64,000 nucleotides of DNA, taken from positions 3,844,001 through 3,908,000 of the forward strand of contig JAFFSR010000239.1 in assembly GCA_017163975.1 (NCBI GenBank), given 5' to 3'. Numbering within the stretch: position 1 is the first letter of the stretch; every line of letters begins with the position of its first letter. Positions 1-11,685 of the stretch are shown here, one piece after another. Under the pieces are notes generated by a model. It had not been told where the DNA came from and ran no database searches. It saw only the letters and a list, made by a program, of their open reading frames with translations. This stretch comes from Anastatus disparis (Eukaryota > Arthropoda > Insecta > Hymenoptera > Eupelmidae). The position numbers and the translations under genes were made by a program.

Positions 1-436
1 ATTATAGTTATGCATTATTGGCGGTTTTGTTTTATTAATGCTAATATTTTATAATGTGTATGCTTGATAATTATATATTAATGTTTCGTGTATAGCTTGA
101 AAAGGATTACAAATAAGTAACCGAAATGTCGCAAATTAAATATTGAAAAGAAGAATGAATAAAATTAAAATTAGACAGTACAGTCTATAGCGTTTTATTT
201 ATAGTTTATAGGTCTCTCTTAATAACTAGTGAAACGAAAATTCTATTATTTTCCTTGTAAAAAATCGATCATATTAAAGGTTGATGAATGTCATTTTAGC
301 TTATGTTGATCAGAACATGGTCAATTTTCTATCAGGGTTAACTTCAAGCCAAATAAAATATTGATTTAATTTTTTAAAATCATAATTAATCCAGTTAAAG
401 ATGATACAAAGTCTAAAACTACTGATTCTATTTTAG
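1..436 (+). other. intronic sequence before the first visible exon
   Basis: AT-rich sequence with no convincing reading frame. It ends in a pyrimidine-rich tract and a TTTTAG acceptor at 431-436, so it is read as the 3' part of an intron whose upstream exon lies outside the window. It contains one partial MITE end (283-341), listed separately. Confidence 0.5.
283..341 (+). mobile_element. partial fold-back MITE (one end only)
   Basis: The stretch GTCATTTTA, then GTTGA, then ATGGTCAATTTTCT, then CAGGGT matches, in order, the 3' arm of the complete fold-back element at 54467-54637. No 5' arm is visible, so this is a solo end or a decayed copy. Confidence 0.45.
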
Positions 437-483
437 ATAATTCATAATACTGCAACGGTCGACCAACCAGAAGAGCATTCGAG
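437..483 (+). CDS. penultimate coding exon of an upstream-truncated gene
   Basis: A 47-nt exon bounded by a TTTTAG acceptor (431-436) and a GTACGT donor (484). It reads IIHNTATVDQPEEHS in phase 0 and leaves two bases (AG). These join the single A that opens the exon at 5592 to make an Arg codon and continue the open frame. The local rise in GC and the phase match support it. The protein's start and main domain lie before base 1, so function cannot be read here. Confidence 0.6.
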
Positions 484-3400
484 GTACGTAACCTGAAGAA
501 CAGAGAAACTGCTGTATTGTAGACTTTTCAATTTTTGAGCAACGCATGTTTTTACAATCTTTATATATCTTTACATTCGTGATTGACTTTACACAACTTT
601 TATTTCATTTTATCTATCAATTACATTTTTTTTATAAAAATATAAAATTTATTAAAACTTTATACTTTAATAGAAATTATAATATTAAGATTTGAACGTG
701 AATTGTAAAATGATATTAAATTTTTACTTAAAACAAAAAAATTGTTTCTTTTTATTATTATTACAATTATTATTATTGTTAAATTCACTCTAGTTTAGAT
801 TTTACTGTCAGGAAACAATAAAATTATCAAACTATTGCAAATTTTACATTTTATTTTGTAATCAGAATTCAAATGCTCGTAAGAAAAACAATATTATTCT
901 TAAAAATTTTAGCCAACTCATTTTTAGTGAGACTAAAAAGCTCTAACAATTTACTAGTAATTTTTCTCCTGATAAACTTAAATTAACTTGTATTCCAAAC
1001 TCTTATATATTTTTATTAGAAACTCGAGAATCACGTAGAATAAATGAAATTTACTTAATATTATTAAAAATTTCAGTATGATTGAAATATTTTAAATATC
1101 TAGTACAGTTAAAAACTATTTTAATAAGTAGCACGTTATAATTCTGCATGCACAATTATTTCACAACTATCTCAAAATTTTATGAAATCTTTTTTTATTT
1201 GCATACTTTCATTTTATTTTTTCTGTTTTAATTTTATTTTCAAAAGTAATTATTTAAATGATGCTAAAAGAAAAAAGTGGAGTAGAAAATTTTCTTGCAG
1301 AATTTTTTTTTAGCCAATGTAAAATATAATGCCTTTTATACTTTAACTTATGTCAAGAGAATGAAATGAATCGCGTAAGTTATGAGTCTATCAGCTAATA
1401 TTTTTTATTTTTTCAAAGAATTTTCTTTCAAAGGATAACTTTGGAACATTACCAATTTAATATTTAAAATTTTTAATATGAAATTTAGAATAACAAATTA
1501 AACCTGCACAACGGATGATTATTGAAAATATTAACATTTCATAACAAAAAAGAAATTCTTTTATTTTTTTTAAATAGTACTTGTGTTTTGTTTTTAGGTG
1601 TAATAAAATGTGAAACGATGTCTATCGATACGTATTTAAAGAATAACGAGACTGCAGTTAAATTTCGTCAAATAATGCACTACGTTACTTGGTAGAAAAT
1701 TAAAAATATACGATGGCAGCTATTAATATTAAAAATTTTGTTCGTATAAAAGTTGACTAAATATTCTTAAAAAGAAAAAGTACTGATAGTTTTTTATATT
1801 CGAACATTATGCGAGTAGTGCAGGCAGTATTATTTTTTTTGTAAACATCTTAATTTTAAAATTCGTTTAGAATTTTATATAAAAGTTAAAGATTTTACAA
1901 GAATAACTTTTTTTTTCTTTTTAAGTATATATCGTTTACAGAATCTGTGATTATATGCTAACGATGCATTTTTACGAAAAAAAAAACTATATGATATTAT
2001 ACAATTTTTGGTATTTTATATATCACGTAAGTGCGCTTAACTTCTTAGTAATACTTATTTGTTAAGTTTACGCATAGGAAGCTAACAGATTAATACAAAT
2101 TATAATATATTTGATGAAATTATGTAATTTTTATTGAAAAAATTAATTTATTTATGCTTATTTATAATGTATGCCTTGAAAATACACCTAATTTTTTTAT
2201 AATAACACTTTATAAATAATGTTAAACAAATAAGACATCAACCAGTTCACATAAATTTTAATAAAAACAAAATCGAAATGACTCGATTTGTAAAAGAAGG
2301 CTCGATTAAATTTTATTGTATATCGTAAAAAAGAATAAAGCACTATAAAAAGTTGCATCATCAAAGAAAAATTTTTTTTTTTAAATTGAAAATATTATTT
2401 TCAATCTTTGTTGCATAAATATATTTTTTTATTGGAATGAAAGAAAAGATTGTAAGAAATTTGATATTGAAACAGATTTGATATCGAATTATTAATAGAA
2501 AATTAATAATTCTATATTTTAATTCAATGGTAAGAAAACTATAAATTTTCGTTTGATAGTATTTTAAAACTTTGTCCTTAAACGTTAAATATTTCAAATT
2601 TGGAAGAAATGTTCCAATAAAATAAATAACAAAATTGCTTGCTTTTTTCTATTTTACGATACGTCAATTTAGGCTAAACAAGATCGTAAATGTGAATGAT
2701 TTTCTGATGTAAGTGAAAGTAAGTTAAGTGTTTGATAGTCAATACAGAATTTTAATAGAAATTTAATTTAATAATGATTTGATTATCAATTTTAAAAAGT
2801 CTAACTGAAATATTTTAATTAATTTTCAATTGAATTTTATTATACTGATTTATTTATTAAGTAAATTCACTCAAATTATTAATTTAATAATTTTTTTATT
2901 ATTTAATCGTAAACAAATATACATAGCAATATTATGACAATATTTTGTTTGAATTAAAAATATTTATTTTGTCTTCAAAATCGATTATAAATTCAGCTAG
3001 ATTTTAAGACGTATGAATTTCAAATTTCAAAGTCAGCATAGTATTACACCTATGAGTCATGGATCTTAATCAAGTTTTAAAATCTTAAGATTTATAACTT
3101 TGATATTGTGAATAAAAAGTTTAAATACGAATTTTTCAAAAATATATTTACTTACTGATATTTCTAGGTAGTACATAGTATAATCATCCATTTTTGGCTA
3201 ATTTAAATTTTATCATATAAAATATAGTACATTTTGCTTTTTATTTAAATTTATTTGTTAATTCTCAATTATTTCGTATACTTACTATTTTTATCACGGC
3301 TTTAATTGTTCTTATTATGTAAAAAATTGTGATTTATTATTCGTATTTGCATGACCTTGCATGAAGAACAATATGTTACATCAGGCTGAATTAATAAAAT

Positions 3401-5591
3401 TTTAAAAACGTGTCAGCTCCAATAAGATTTGAATAAAAGTTTAAAATTGATTATGCAAATGGGAATTTGCATATTAATTTTTGATTTTATATTTCCTAAA
3501 AACAAACATTATTCTTTGAAATTTCGATTGTTCATTATTTAAAGAAAGTTTATAAACTAAAATATACAAATATTTTCGTAAAGAATAAATTTAAATTTTA
3601 AAAAAAATATTCTTTTTATATATTTAAATGAATTTATATAGCTTATTAAACATTATAGAATGTCGAGCTCAGTGTCAGTGGATCAGTCGGTAGAGCAATG
3701 GATTGATAATCTCGAGGACTCGAGTTCGAATCCCGCTCTCGGCTGCTTTTATACAAGCACCACTGTACATTACATGTGCTTTGTTCACAAACACGCTAAG
3801 AAACCTCCGTCGCTAATTAGCATCGTAATGATAGCATAAATACACTGACACTAAATAAAATTTTAAAAAATATTTCGAACTTCAGCCTTTGCAAATCTAT
3901 TTGGCTCATATTAATCAATTGAATTTTTTACATTTTATGCCTTTATCTTTTATTTTAATACATTAAATATAGTATATAATATCTTATAAAATTAATTTTT
4001 ATATTACTGTATACTGTTTTAATTTACTTTAATTAATATCTTTTTTGTATTACCAATTATGATTTTCATTAAAATGGTAAAATTCTTGACAAATTCTGTC
4101 GAGGTTTTCAGTGACTAAATTGTTATAAAGAATATAAATGATATTTGGTTCGTAAATCGTTTCTCAAAATTTTTTAAATTATATTAATAATTTAAATTAA
4201 TGACGGATAACTTGCATATTGTACGTAATAATTACAAACAATTCTATATTTATATTCAAAAATATTCTAAAGAGATATATTTAAAAAGTTATATTTACTT
4301 TAAATTTTTATTTAAAGTGATTAAAATGAATTTAACCAGTACATTAAATTCGCAAGAATATTATGATTACAGCTTCTACAATAATATACAATAAAATAGA
4401 ACTAAAATTTTTCTAAGTATTTTATTTTCACAATGTTTAGAAAAATTTCCTTATACATATTTTAATATTTTATTCGTCTTTCAATATTTTATTATCATTA
4501 AACTTTAAAAATTTAAAATAATAATATTTTTGAAAGATTATCATCTTAAATTCATTTCAGTAACTCGAAATACAATAAAATTTTTTATTATTTATTGAAT
4601 TTGTACAATTTTTTATAAATCTATGATTATCAACGGTGTAGTACAATGTTGTTGAATTTGAAGTTTTGGTGAATGATAGGATTAAATTATAATTTTCGTT
4701 ACTTAAATAATCTAATGACTACAAACATTTTCGCAAACATTGTTTTAATGTGAATGTGTGTTCTTTATTTCATCATCACAATAGAAATTATAATATATTT
4801 ATTTATTTATTTTATTTTATTTATTATCGCACTGATACATATGTAATTATGAATATTTTGTTGAGTAAAATCTTTATTGCGCTTTATGAAATTTTTTTCG
4901 TTTTTCTTTTATTTACAGCACCTCATCACCACAGATTTTAGTTGTTTTTTTTTCATTATACTTTTACAGGAATGTGCAAGATCATCAGAATTATTTTTCT
5001 TATCAAATATAAATAAACATTGACAGCAGAAGAATACATATATTAGTTATCATTACAATTTTTTATCAAAAATTTTTTTTATACAAATTTTTTTATCGTT
5101 GCATAGTAAATTTCTCAAAGTATTAACTGTAAATTTACATTTTTATAAATTACAAATTTTATTCTATAAATAATTACAATAAAATTAAGAATACATTGAT
5201 TAATTTATAAATATAAGATGAGCGGATTCGATCATCTTCAACATTAAATAGAAATGCATCACGCAGTACATAGAAATAATTTTATTATCTAAAGTTTCGA
5301 AGAATCATTTTTATTTCAAGCATTACAGAATTTTCATTTGTATTTATCTAAGAAAAGAATAATGTGAGTACCATTCATTTATAAGTTTTTATTTTTTTAA
5401 GTTCATTTTAATTTTGATTTTTTTTTTCATTTCCTTATTATAACATGAAAAAAAAACATAAACATAATTAACACACTTTAAATATAAAACTTTTACAAGA
5501 AAGCTTTATCAAACCATGAAATATTTCGTTACGAAGTTATATCGAAGAAGTTTTTAAATTATTTAACTTTGATTTTTTCATTTTTTCATAG
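484..5591 (+). other. 5.1-kb last intron of the truncated gene
   Basis: Apart from the SINE at 3674-3870, I see only AT-rich sequence without supported exons. Reading frames such as those near 2361-2597, 4200-4394 and 4750-4941 have the Ile/Asn/Tyr/Phe/Lys-rich composition of random AT-rich DNA and no matching splice sites. Confidence 0.5.
3674..3870 (+). mobile_element. tRNA-derived SINE, family A, copy 1
   Basis: The head carries a box A-like CAGTCGGTAGAGC and a box B GAGTTCGAATCCC. The body has the family signature CACTGTAC, ACATGTGCTTTGTTCAC, CTCCGTCGCTAATTAGCATC and ATAGCATAAATAC, and it ends AAATAAAATTTTAAAAAA. The family is defined by eight copies in this window. Confidence 0.85.
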
Positions 5592-5979
5592 ACGTTCATC
5601 AGCAACAAGAAATCAACACCGAGAACGTCCCGACAAATTGCAGTTATTTGCTTCTGATGAAGCTGATCAAAAGAGTCAAGACGATATGCTAAGCAATCAT
5701 GAAGAAAGTCAAACAATAGTTGACGAACCAATTGCCCCGCAAGTGGAAAACGGAGCAGAAAATTTAGAAAGCTTAGAAGAAGCCGATATTGCTGAAGTAA
5801 TAGAATCAACAGCAGCACTGACTACATCCGAAAAGAATGGAGAACAATTGAAAGAGAATATCATTGAAGATCATATGCCCGACAGCACATCACCAAGTTG
5901 CTCGCAAGAAGCTGCTATTGAAGAACAACAACCTAGTGGCCATTTAGATCTTAAATTTTATCATTCACCTTTGTGGTAA
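5592..5979 (+). CDS. terminal coding exon, acidic tail ending HLDLKFYHSPLW
   Basis: The exon follows a pyrimidine-rich tract and a CATAG acceptor (5587-5591) and gives 128 codons plus a TAA stop at 5977-5979. The tail is hydrophilic, rich in Glu, Asp, Ser and Gln (EESQ, LESLEEADIAE, EEQQPSG), with no membrane segment or Cys cluster, so it looks disordered. It then ends abruptly in HLDLKFYHSPLW, which resembles a conserved C-terminal peptide. I do not recognise the family. With the exon at 437-483, 144 C-terminal residues are visible. The stop overlaps a donor-like GTAAAT, so an alternative spliced end is possible. Codon use and GC are clearly higher than in the flanks. Confidence 0.75.
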
Positions 5980-7582
5980 ATTAATATTTAAATTAGAATT
6001 GAATTTTTAAAATTCATATTCTTCATAAAAAAAGTAAAAAATTTTGGTGTTATAAATGTTTTGTATTGTTATATATTAAAGGTATTTATTTAAATCTTAC
6101 ATGTAAAGATTTAAGTAAAATAGTGATGAACAATGAATGGCTTTTGCAGAGATATATATTTGATTATTTAGTAAATTATAGATTAGTTTTAATCTTCTTG
6201 TTCTTAAGCTTTGTTTTATTTTAGAAAATTTCAATAATTAGAATTGATTAGATTAACGTAAAAACGTTTATTAAAGTTAATTTAATTGTTATTGCATGCA
6301 TTTTTGGTGCTAAAATTATTCGTTGTTTAATAAATAGAAATTTATTATCTACGAACTATAAATGCCAAAAATATTCTATTACTTAGAATAGAGAATTAAA
6401 CGTTTATTAAATGTTATTCCTATTTTAATCTTATTTATTTCATAAAATATGAATTTTTGTCCTTTTTTCTATTTTTATCTATTACCAAGCAGATCATTTG
6501 ATAATAATATTTGTTATTTTGCTATCAAAAACAAAAGATTACCACAGAATAAGAATTTTGATATATCTAATCTCCAAGCTTATTGTTTTAGAACTACTTT
6601 ATGGAAATTTTTAAATATTTATTTTACATTTAGTTTATTGATTTATTATTATTTATTTTATTTATTTATTGTTATTTACATTCATTTTTTTTATTTATTC
6701 ACTATTATTTATTTTATTTATTTATTAATCATTATTAAATATGTATTTTACATTTATTTATTTTATTTATCGATTTTTCAACAAATATAAACCATCATGA
6801 TAGAAATTTTTATATATCAAATTTTCATATTAAAATATTTGACATATAGTATTTAAGAAGATCGTCCAATATTACAATAATTTAATTACTCAAATGTACA
6901 AAAATAATAGTTACCATTAGTTTATTACTTGTTAATTTATTTATTTATCTACTCTATTGTACAAATGTACATTAACATTATAACATTAGTAGCATCAGTT
7001 ATAGTTTCAAGTATTTTAAATTAAATTTAAATTATTAAAAATAATTCAATAACGTGCGCGTCTTTGTAAAGGTCATCGATACCATTGGTCATCACTGATA
7101 TTTATTTAATAGCTTGAATTTGTTATGTTACCGACTTCAATAAAAAGTTATAATTGCTAGTTTTGTTATTTAAGCATCAAATTATGTATTATGTCGTAAG
7201 TAAAAATATTTCACTAAATCTCAAAAATTTTCTATGTTACATCAATTTATTTTATTCCTTCACATGTTTTTTTATATGATTGAAGAATGAGGTTTTCGGC
7301 ATTTTATAAATAAAGCATATATAACATGCAATAGTGCTTGTATTAATTGGACGAGAGCGAGCCACCGAAGACCTCATTCCTTTACATGCATTATCGAGCT
7401 TTTTGCCAATTCATTGTAGATTATCAATCATTTTAACAGTAGTACACTCTAATAAATTTTTTGTAATTTTAACATACTTTCAAACAAGGCATTCATTTTT
7501 TTGCGCTAAAAATAATTTATGCGTAAATTTTAAAATAAAAATTTCAGTAGAAAAGAAAACAAATTTGATGAAATAAAACAAA
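5980..7582. other. 3' UTR and intergenic sequence
   Basis: The 3' UTR of the gene ending at 5979 should lie here; an AATAAA occurs at 6329-6334. The rest is AT-rich with a TTTA-type low-complexity tract. A GC-richer patch at 7345-7400 gives a short open frame (beginning ERATEDLIPLHALSS) with no start codon or splice context; I see no gene in it. Confidence 0.45.
6635..6772. repeat. TTTA/TTTATTTA low-complexity tract
   Basis: Imperfect tandem TTTA and TTTATT units run for about 140 bases. Any reading frame here is a product of the repeat. Confidence 0.7.
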
Positions 7583-7765
7583 CCTTGCTGATGCAATCCT
7601 GAAAATTTTGAGTAAAGCAATTTTAATTTTTTTTATTGAATTATATGAAATATTGATAATTTGACTTTAAAATATTGTTGATATAATCGTAAAGTTTTTT
7701 AAATTCAAAATCAACATACACACATTTCATATATTTATAAATAATACATGTACTATATTATTCAG

Positions 7766-7884
7766 ATTTGAAGGACTTACTCTTTGTTGAATTGGGGATG
7801 GATTCATTAATGGGATTTCAAGTACAACAAATTTTGGAGTGTAATTTTGTTGTTTGCCTTGTTTCTCAAGAAATTCGAATTTAA
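7766..7884 (+). pseudogene. FASN: fatty acid synthase acyl carrier protein exon, plus-strand copy
   Basis: After an acceptor TTATTCAG (ending 7765) the frame reads LKDLLFVELGMDSLMGFQ, then VQQILECNF, SQEIRI and stop. This matches the ACP domain of animal type I FAS, where the Ser of the GMDSL motif carries phosphopantetheine. The exon itself is open, but a TAA follows SQEIRI and no other FAS exon lies downstream in this orientation, so it is an orphan fragment. It pairs with the minus-strand ACP fragment at ~7990-8118. Confidence 0.75.
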
Positions 7885-7989
7885 ATTTTTACTGAAAATT
7901 GCACGAAAGAGATAAGCATAAATTACTCGATAGAAAACAAATTAGATTAAATGAAATAAGAAAATATAAAACTAATAGCAATTTTTTGT

Positions 7990-8118
7990 AGATTAAAGAA
8001 GTTTAAATCACGAATTTCTAGAGTAATAAGATAAATATCGAAATCACATTCCAATATCTGTTATATTTGAAATTGCCTTATTGAATCCATCCCCTATTCA
8101 ACAAAGAATAAATCCTTT
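7990..8118 (-). pseudogene. FASN: fatty acid synthase ACP exon, minus-strand copy (broken)
   Basis: Read on the minus strand the frame gives KDLFFVE-stop-GMDSI, then QFQI-stop-QILECDFDIY and LEIRDLNFF. GMDS, QILE and EIRDLNF are ACP landmarks. Two in-frame stops break it. It is the 3'-most recognisable piece of the collinear minus-strand FAS relic that runs back to 11868. Confidence 0.75.
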
Positions 8119-8401
8119 TTATTTCGATAATATAATACATCCATTACTTAGAAATATATGAAATGAATATATATATTGACTTTTGATTTGAAAAAATTTA
8201 AAATTGTACAATCCAAACAATAAAGAACCAAAAATTATTTTTTTTCACATAATTCAATAATAAAGTTAAAAATTCTTGACTCAAGATTTTAAGGACTGCA
8301 TCAGCAAGGGTCATTTTAACTATATTGGTTATTTCTTCAGCGATAACAATACTCCATACGACAATCGATAAGGATATTTTTTAAGAAGAATGTTACCAGT
8401 A

Positions 8402-8459
8402 ACCGATAAAATTCTTACACAAAGCATAATGATATTCTTTATGAAAGAACATTATCGGT
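8402..8459. repeat. imperfect hairpin
   Basis: ACCGATAA at 8402 pairs with TTATCGGT ending at 8459, with further pairing of the inner CTTTATG/CATAATG-type segments. It lies in the decayed FAS region. Confidence 0.5.
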
Positions 8460-8696
8460 CGCCGACTTTTTTATTATTTTCCTGTTTATTGATAAGTCGA
8501 TTATTTTCTTCCAGAAAGCTAAATTTTATCCCCAGGAGACAGACTTTCCTATTCGCGATTTGATCACAAATTCGTTTTATTACCTGAACAATAAATTTAA
8601 ATAATTAAACAGATGTTTACATTTATGATTTTAAAAATTTTTAATACTTACCCTACTCACTCAGATACTTTGTCGTTTTTTCTTTGATATTCTGAG

Positions 8697-8782
8697 GGTA
8701 GGATAAATTCTTCTTGATTAAATATCGAAATTCTTAACCTATTGAGAATTTTGATACTTTATCACGAAGAATTTGACCTACC
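8697..8782. repeat. 86-base hairpin
   Basis: GGTAGGATAAATTCTTC pairs with GAAGAATTTGACCTACC, and the inner TATCGAAATTCT with AGAATTTTGATA, leaving a short central loop. The long imperfect stem is of precursor-miRNA size. Confidence 0.6.
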
Positions 8783-8890
8783 AGTATGCCATTGACGATC
8801 ACATAATTCTTTATACAATCCTGATGTTTCGTTTTCCAATGAAGGATTTTTAAAAAGAATTTCTAAATTGGAGCAACTTCAATGATAAAC

Positions 8891-8954
8891 TGGCTGTCTT
8901 TTTTATGTGATATCTTTGTCATGACAAAGATATGACACACATAAAAAACAGCCA
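8891..8954. repeat. 64-base near-perfect palindrome
   Basis: TGGCTGTCTTTTTTATGTG pairs with CACATAAAAAACAGCCA across an inner ATATCTTTGTCATGACAAAGATAT, which is perfectly palindromic. There is essentially no loop. Confidence 0.75.
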
Positions 8955-9697
8955 GTAATCATTATTTCCGTTGTACTTTTGTCATGAATTAATACGTGAT
9001 TTTTGATAATCGTCATTGGTTTTTGCGGAAGAAGTAGTTACGATATTTTTGACCCACTGATCCACTGTGCAAGAAAAAAATGATAAAAGAATTAATAGAA
9101 ATTCAAATGAATGGTTAATGAATTTATGTAATGATTATTTGTTACGTGTTAATAGCACGAACAAGAAGTAAATTAACCAAACGTTGCCAGGTAGGATTTT
9201 TTGAATAAGCGATTTTTAAATCTTCATGAATCAAAGAAAAATCGTTGAATGTTTTAAAAATGATTGGAGAAAAGAGAGTATAAATCAGTTGATAATTTTT
9301 TCCATATATTAATCAATATGGCTAACACTACGCGTACTTGTAGTGTTGAAGAGTATTATTATAAATATTCGTCTTGAAAATACATAAACAGAGAACATAA
9401 AAACAGTAGAAATTGTTGAGAAAAGATGATTAACTAAGAATTCCATTTATCAACTGATACGAGAGTGATCAATCATTTTTAACTTATAAATTTTGGTTTG
9501 GATTTTAATATTTGAGGTAAGTTAATATAGCATTGATTCCATGTTCACTATATAGCCATTATTATAAGTTGTCTCTGCAGTGAAAACTTCTTTCACAAAA
9601 ATCTTTCTAACCTAGACAGTTAAATAAATTTTTTATTAATCTTCAAAAACATTTAATATTCGAGCACTGTAATTAATAAAATAAATTGTCATCTTAC

Positions 9698-9850
9698 TTT
9701 TTGCTCATTAACGAAGATCTTTAATAATTCAGCTGGTCCACTTATAGTGGCACAGTCAAATGAATTATGACATGATACATCAATTTCAGCGGAACATTCT
9801 CCCATTGAATGACCAATAGTACAGTATGATTTTATGCCAGATAATGGAAT
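9698..9850 (-). pseudogene. FASN: fatty acid synthase acyltransferase (MAT) exon, internally deleted
   Basis: The minus-strand frame reads IKSYCTIGHSMGECSAE, then IDVSCHNSFDCATISGP and AELLKIFVNEQK, and ends at a donor GTAAG (plus 9693-9697). GHSMGE is the acyltransferase nucleophile elbow, with Ser as acyl acceptor, and CHNS..TISGP is a later landmark of insect MAT domains. In functional enzymes roughly 70 residues separate the two; here they are almost fused, in frame, so the exon keeps an open frame despite an internal deletion. Its 5' part forms one arm of the 9799-9911 hairpin. Confidence 0.75.
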
Positions 9851-9911
9851 AATATTAATATTTTTCTATAATCTGGCATAAAACCGATTATACCATTGGT
9901 CACTCATTGGA
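9799..9911. repeat. hairpin made of two inverted FAS active-site segments
   Basis: The left arm (CATTGAATGACCAAT...TTTTATGCCAGATAAT) and right arm (ATAATCTGGCATAAAA...ATTGGTCACTCATTGG) are about 50 bases each with roughly 80% complementarity around an AT loop. Both arms encode the GHS active-site motif of the FAS acyltransferase, one on each strand. Confidence 0.75.
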
Positions 9912-9924
9912 AGAGTTAGATTGG
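9866..9924 (+). pseudogene. FASN: fatty acid synthase MAT active-site fragment, plus strand
   Basis: The plus frame reads WHKTDYTIGHSLEELDW up to a donor-like GTAAGC at 9925. Compare the FAS consensus IIGHSLGELGC: the oxyanion-side Gly is Glu here (GHSLEE), which would damage an active site. It has no other + strand FAS exon in a sensible order. Confidence 0.6.
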
Positions 9925-10265
9925 GTAAGCCTACGTAAGAATAATCAAGAGTTCATGAAAACTAAAATTTAATGTTGTTTAGAGATGTAATAATTATCCT
10001 TTTACCTGCACAGCAGCGTTTATCATAAATTAATTTTTAAAAAATATTGTCAAACAGTACTTCATTTTTATTATTCAATTAAATAAGAATAATAACGATC
10101 CCCTCGTGTTCTTGAAGAAGTATTTCTGTGTGTGTGATAAGGTTTTAGAATAGTATCACCACTTATTTATGGATCTAAGAAATATTGGTAATTTTATTGT
10201 AAAACAAAGAATTATTTAAGTAATATCATATCAATATTTATTTAACTAATTATAATTGATACTAA

Positions 10266-10929
10266 CTAGGAGAGTATCAGACCTCCGGATCACGGATTTT
10301 GCTCAAACGTTGAGATAAGTTTTCAGATGTAAAAATATGAAAGGAAACAGAATTTTAGATGCCAACGCTCAATATTTCCCTAGTTACAGGCAATTAAAGA
10401 AAATCACTAAAAAAGTTACTAGATTTTCAAACGCATGTAGTTCCTTAGCATTGATAGCTAAGAGCTTGAAACTTTTTTTAAATGAAAGCTGAGCTCAAAT
10501 CCTTTCGAAATAGTAGTTATAGCATGTCAAAATATTATTTTTTCCCAAAGTTGTAGCGTGATAAATATTGGACCTGATTTTTCTTTTTAAAACATTAATT
10601 AATAACAAAAGCTGAAATTGGGTCTAATGTTTATTACGCTATGATTTTGGAAAAAAATAATATTTTGACATGCTATAACTACTATTTCGAAAGGATTTGA
10701 GCTCAGCTTTCATTTAAAAAAAGTTTCAAGCTCCTAGCTATCAATGCTAAGGAACTACATGCGTTTGAAAATCTAGTAACTTTTTTAGTGATTTTCTTTA
10801 ATTGCCTGTAACTAGGGAAATATTAAGCGTTGGCATCTAAAATTCTGTTTCCTTTCATATTTTGACATCTGAAAACTTATCTCAACGTTTGAGCAAAATC
10901 CGTGATCCGGAGGTCTGATACTCTCCTAG
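10266..10929. mobile_element. 664-bp fold-back MITE, TAA target duplication (copy 1)
   Basis: Almost the whole element is an inverted repeat with a ~60-base centre. The termini are CTAGGAGAGTATCAGACC and its complement. TAA flanks both sides (10263-10265 and 10930-10932). There is no coding capacity. The 3-bp TNA duplication suggests mobilisation by a DNA transposase such as PIF/Harbinger, but no autonomous partner is visible. It lies 18 bp from the donor side of the FAS exon at 10948-11097. Confidence 0.85.
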
Positions 10930-10947
10930 TAAGAAACATATATTTAC

Positions 10948-11097
10948 TTGTTCAAGGTCATTGGCCACCCATTCCAGAAAATACAAAATAATTTGTTCTA
11001 CGTGGTCCTGAATAGTTCTAAATTTGTCTTATTGGTGTATCGGAAATTTAATATCAGAACAAAAGTGTATAACCTCATAAATGATCTTTAATTTCTT
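10948..11097 (-). pseudogene. FASN: fatty acid synthase MAT N-terminal exon, minus strand (broken)
   Basis: A minus-strand acceptor TTTCTCTCAG (plus 11098-11107) opens a frame reading EIKDHL-stop-GYTLL, then PIRQI-stop-NYSGP and YFVFSGMGGQ-stop-P, ending at GTAAATA (plus 10947 downwards). HLYRGYTLL and VFSGMGxQWPGM are hallmarks at the start of the insect FAS acyltransferase domain. Several stops prevent translation. Splice signals are retained, so this is a decayed exon and not a processed copy. Confidence 0.75.
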
Positions 11098-11340
11098 CTG
11101 AGAGAAAATTATGAAATAATTTTATAGACATTGATAGGTTGTTAACAATAAATTATAAATAATTTATAAATTAACAAATACATCTTATTGAAATTGATTT
11201 GCACTTATAAATAATTATGATTGATTATTTAAAATTTTTAAAAAATATTTTATAAGCAAATGAAATAAAAATCTCACGCAATGCAATATGATGTACACGG
11301 TATCTTAGACTCGTCTCAAGTCAGCTACTAATTATTATAA

Positions 11341-11450
11341 AGCATCATCAGGTGTTCCATCATATTAATTTTTCCTTCAGTATTTGATTTGAAGAGTATG
11401 TGAGTCTTTGTATCTCCAAAAATCAAATGAATTAATAACAGCAGTTTAAT
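11341..11450 (-). pseudogene. FASN: fatty acid synthase ketosynthase C-terminal fragment
   Basis: The minus-strand sequence gives INSF, then after a frameshift GDTKTHILFKSNTEGKIN. This corresponds to the KS end motif NSFGFGGxNAHxLLKSN. The adjacent plus-strand bases 11466-11480 (ALNSFG) look like an inverted copy of the same motif, and CAAATGAATTAA/TTAATTCATTTG form the ends of a hairpin at 11425-11476. Confidence 0.55.
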
Positions 11451-11685
11451 AATACTACAGCACTTAATTCATTTGGAGTTGAGTTACAAATTTTATTCTA
11501 CCTTATTTATTCCTATCGTTGGTTTAACAACTTTTCACTTAGTTTCATAATTTATATCCGGTAGGATGATGACAGTTTTTATTGTTATTATCACCTAAAT
11601 ATTCATGGTATATTATTATAATATGCATTGTCAATATAATTAATATAAATATTTAAAATAATTTTTGCATGTTTGATATAATTAC

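Larger units (their letters stand above)
7583..8309. repeat. long inverted repeat built on two FAS ACP exons
   Basis: The outer ends are CCTTGCTGATGCA (7583) and its complement TGCATCAGCAAGG (ending 8309). Homology continues inward through CATTTCATATAT-type sequence and the paired ACP-like exons (7766-7884 on +, ~7990-8118 on -). The arms are about 300 bases with mismatches and indels around a short AT-rich centre. This is an inverted duplication of one exon with its flanking introns, not a typical MITE, because the arms carry recognisable coding sequence. Confidence 0.7.
8310..9697 (-). pseudogene. presumed FAS middle region, heavily decayed, with several hairpins
   Basis: This lies between the minus-strand ACP and acyltransferase relics, where DH/ER/KR exons would be expected. 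I could not identify those domains with confidence. Suggestive pieces are a plus-strand frame near 8518-8585 beginning AKFYPQETDFPI, loosely like the FAS acyltransferase-DH linker, and a minus-strand exon-like stretch after TTTCTTGCACAG near 9068. Complementary segments near 9282-9296 and 9447-9458 (ATCAGTTGATAA and TTATCAACTGAT) show that the inverted-duplication pattern continues here. Assignment to FAS is by position. Confidence 0.3.

Noticed and set aside
5537..5818. Minus-strand Leu-rich frame
   Set aside because: Antisense shadow of the terminal exon at 5592-5979.
7334..7576. 80-codon frame with ERATEDLIPLHALSS
   Set aside because: No ATG start and no recognisable family; only a short GC-richer portion. 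It could be another FAS scrap but I could not match it.
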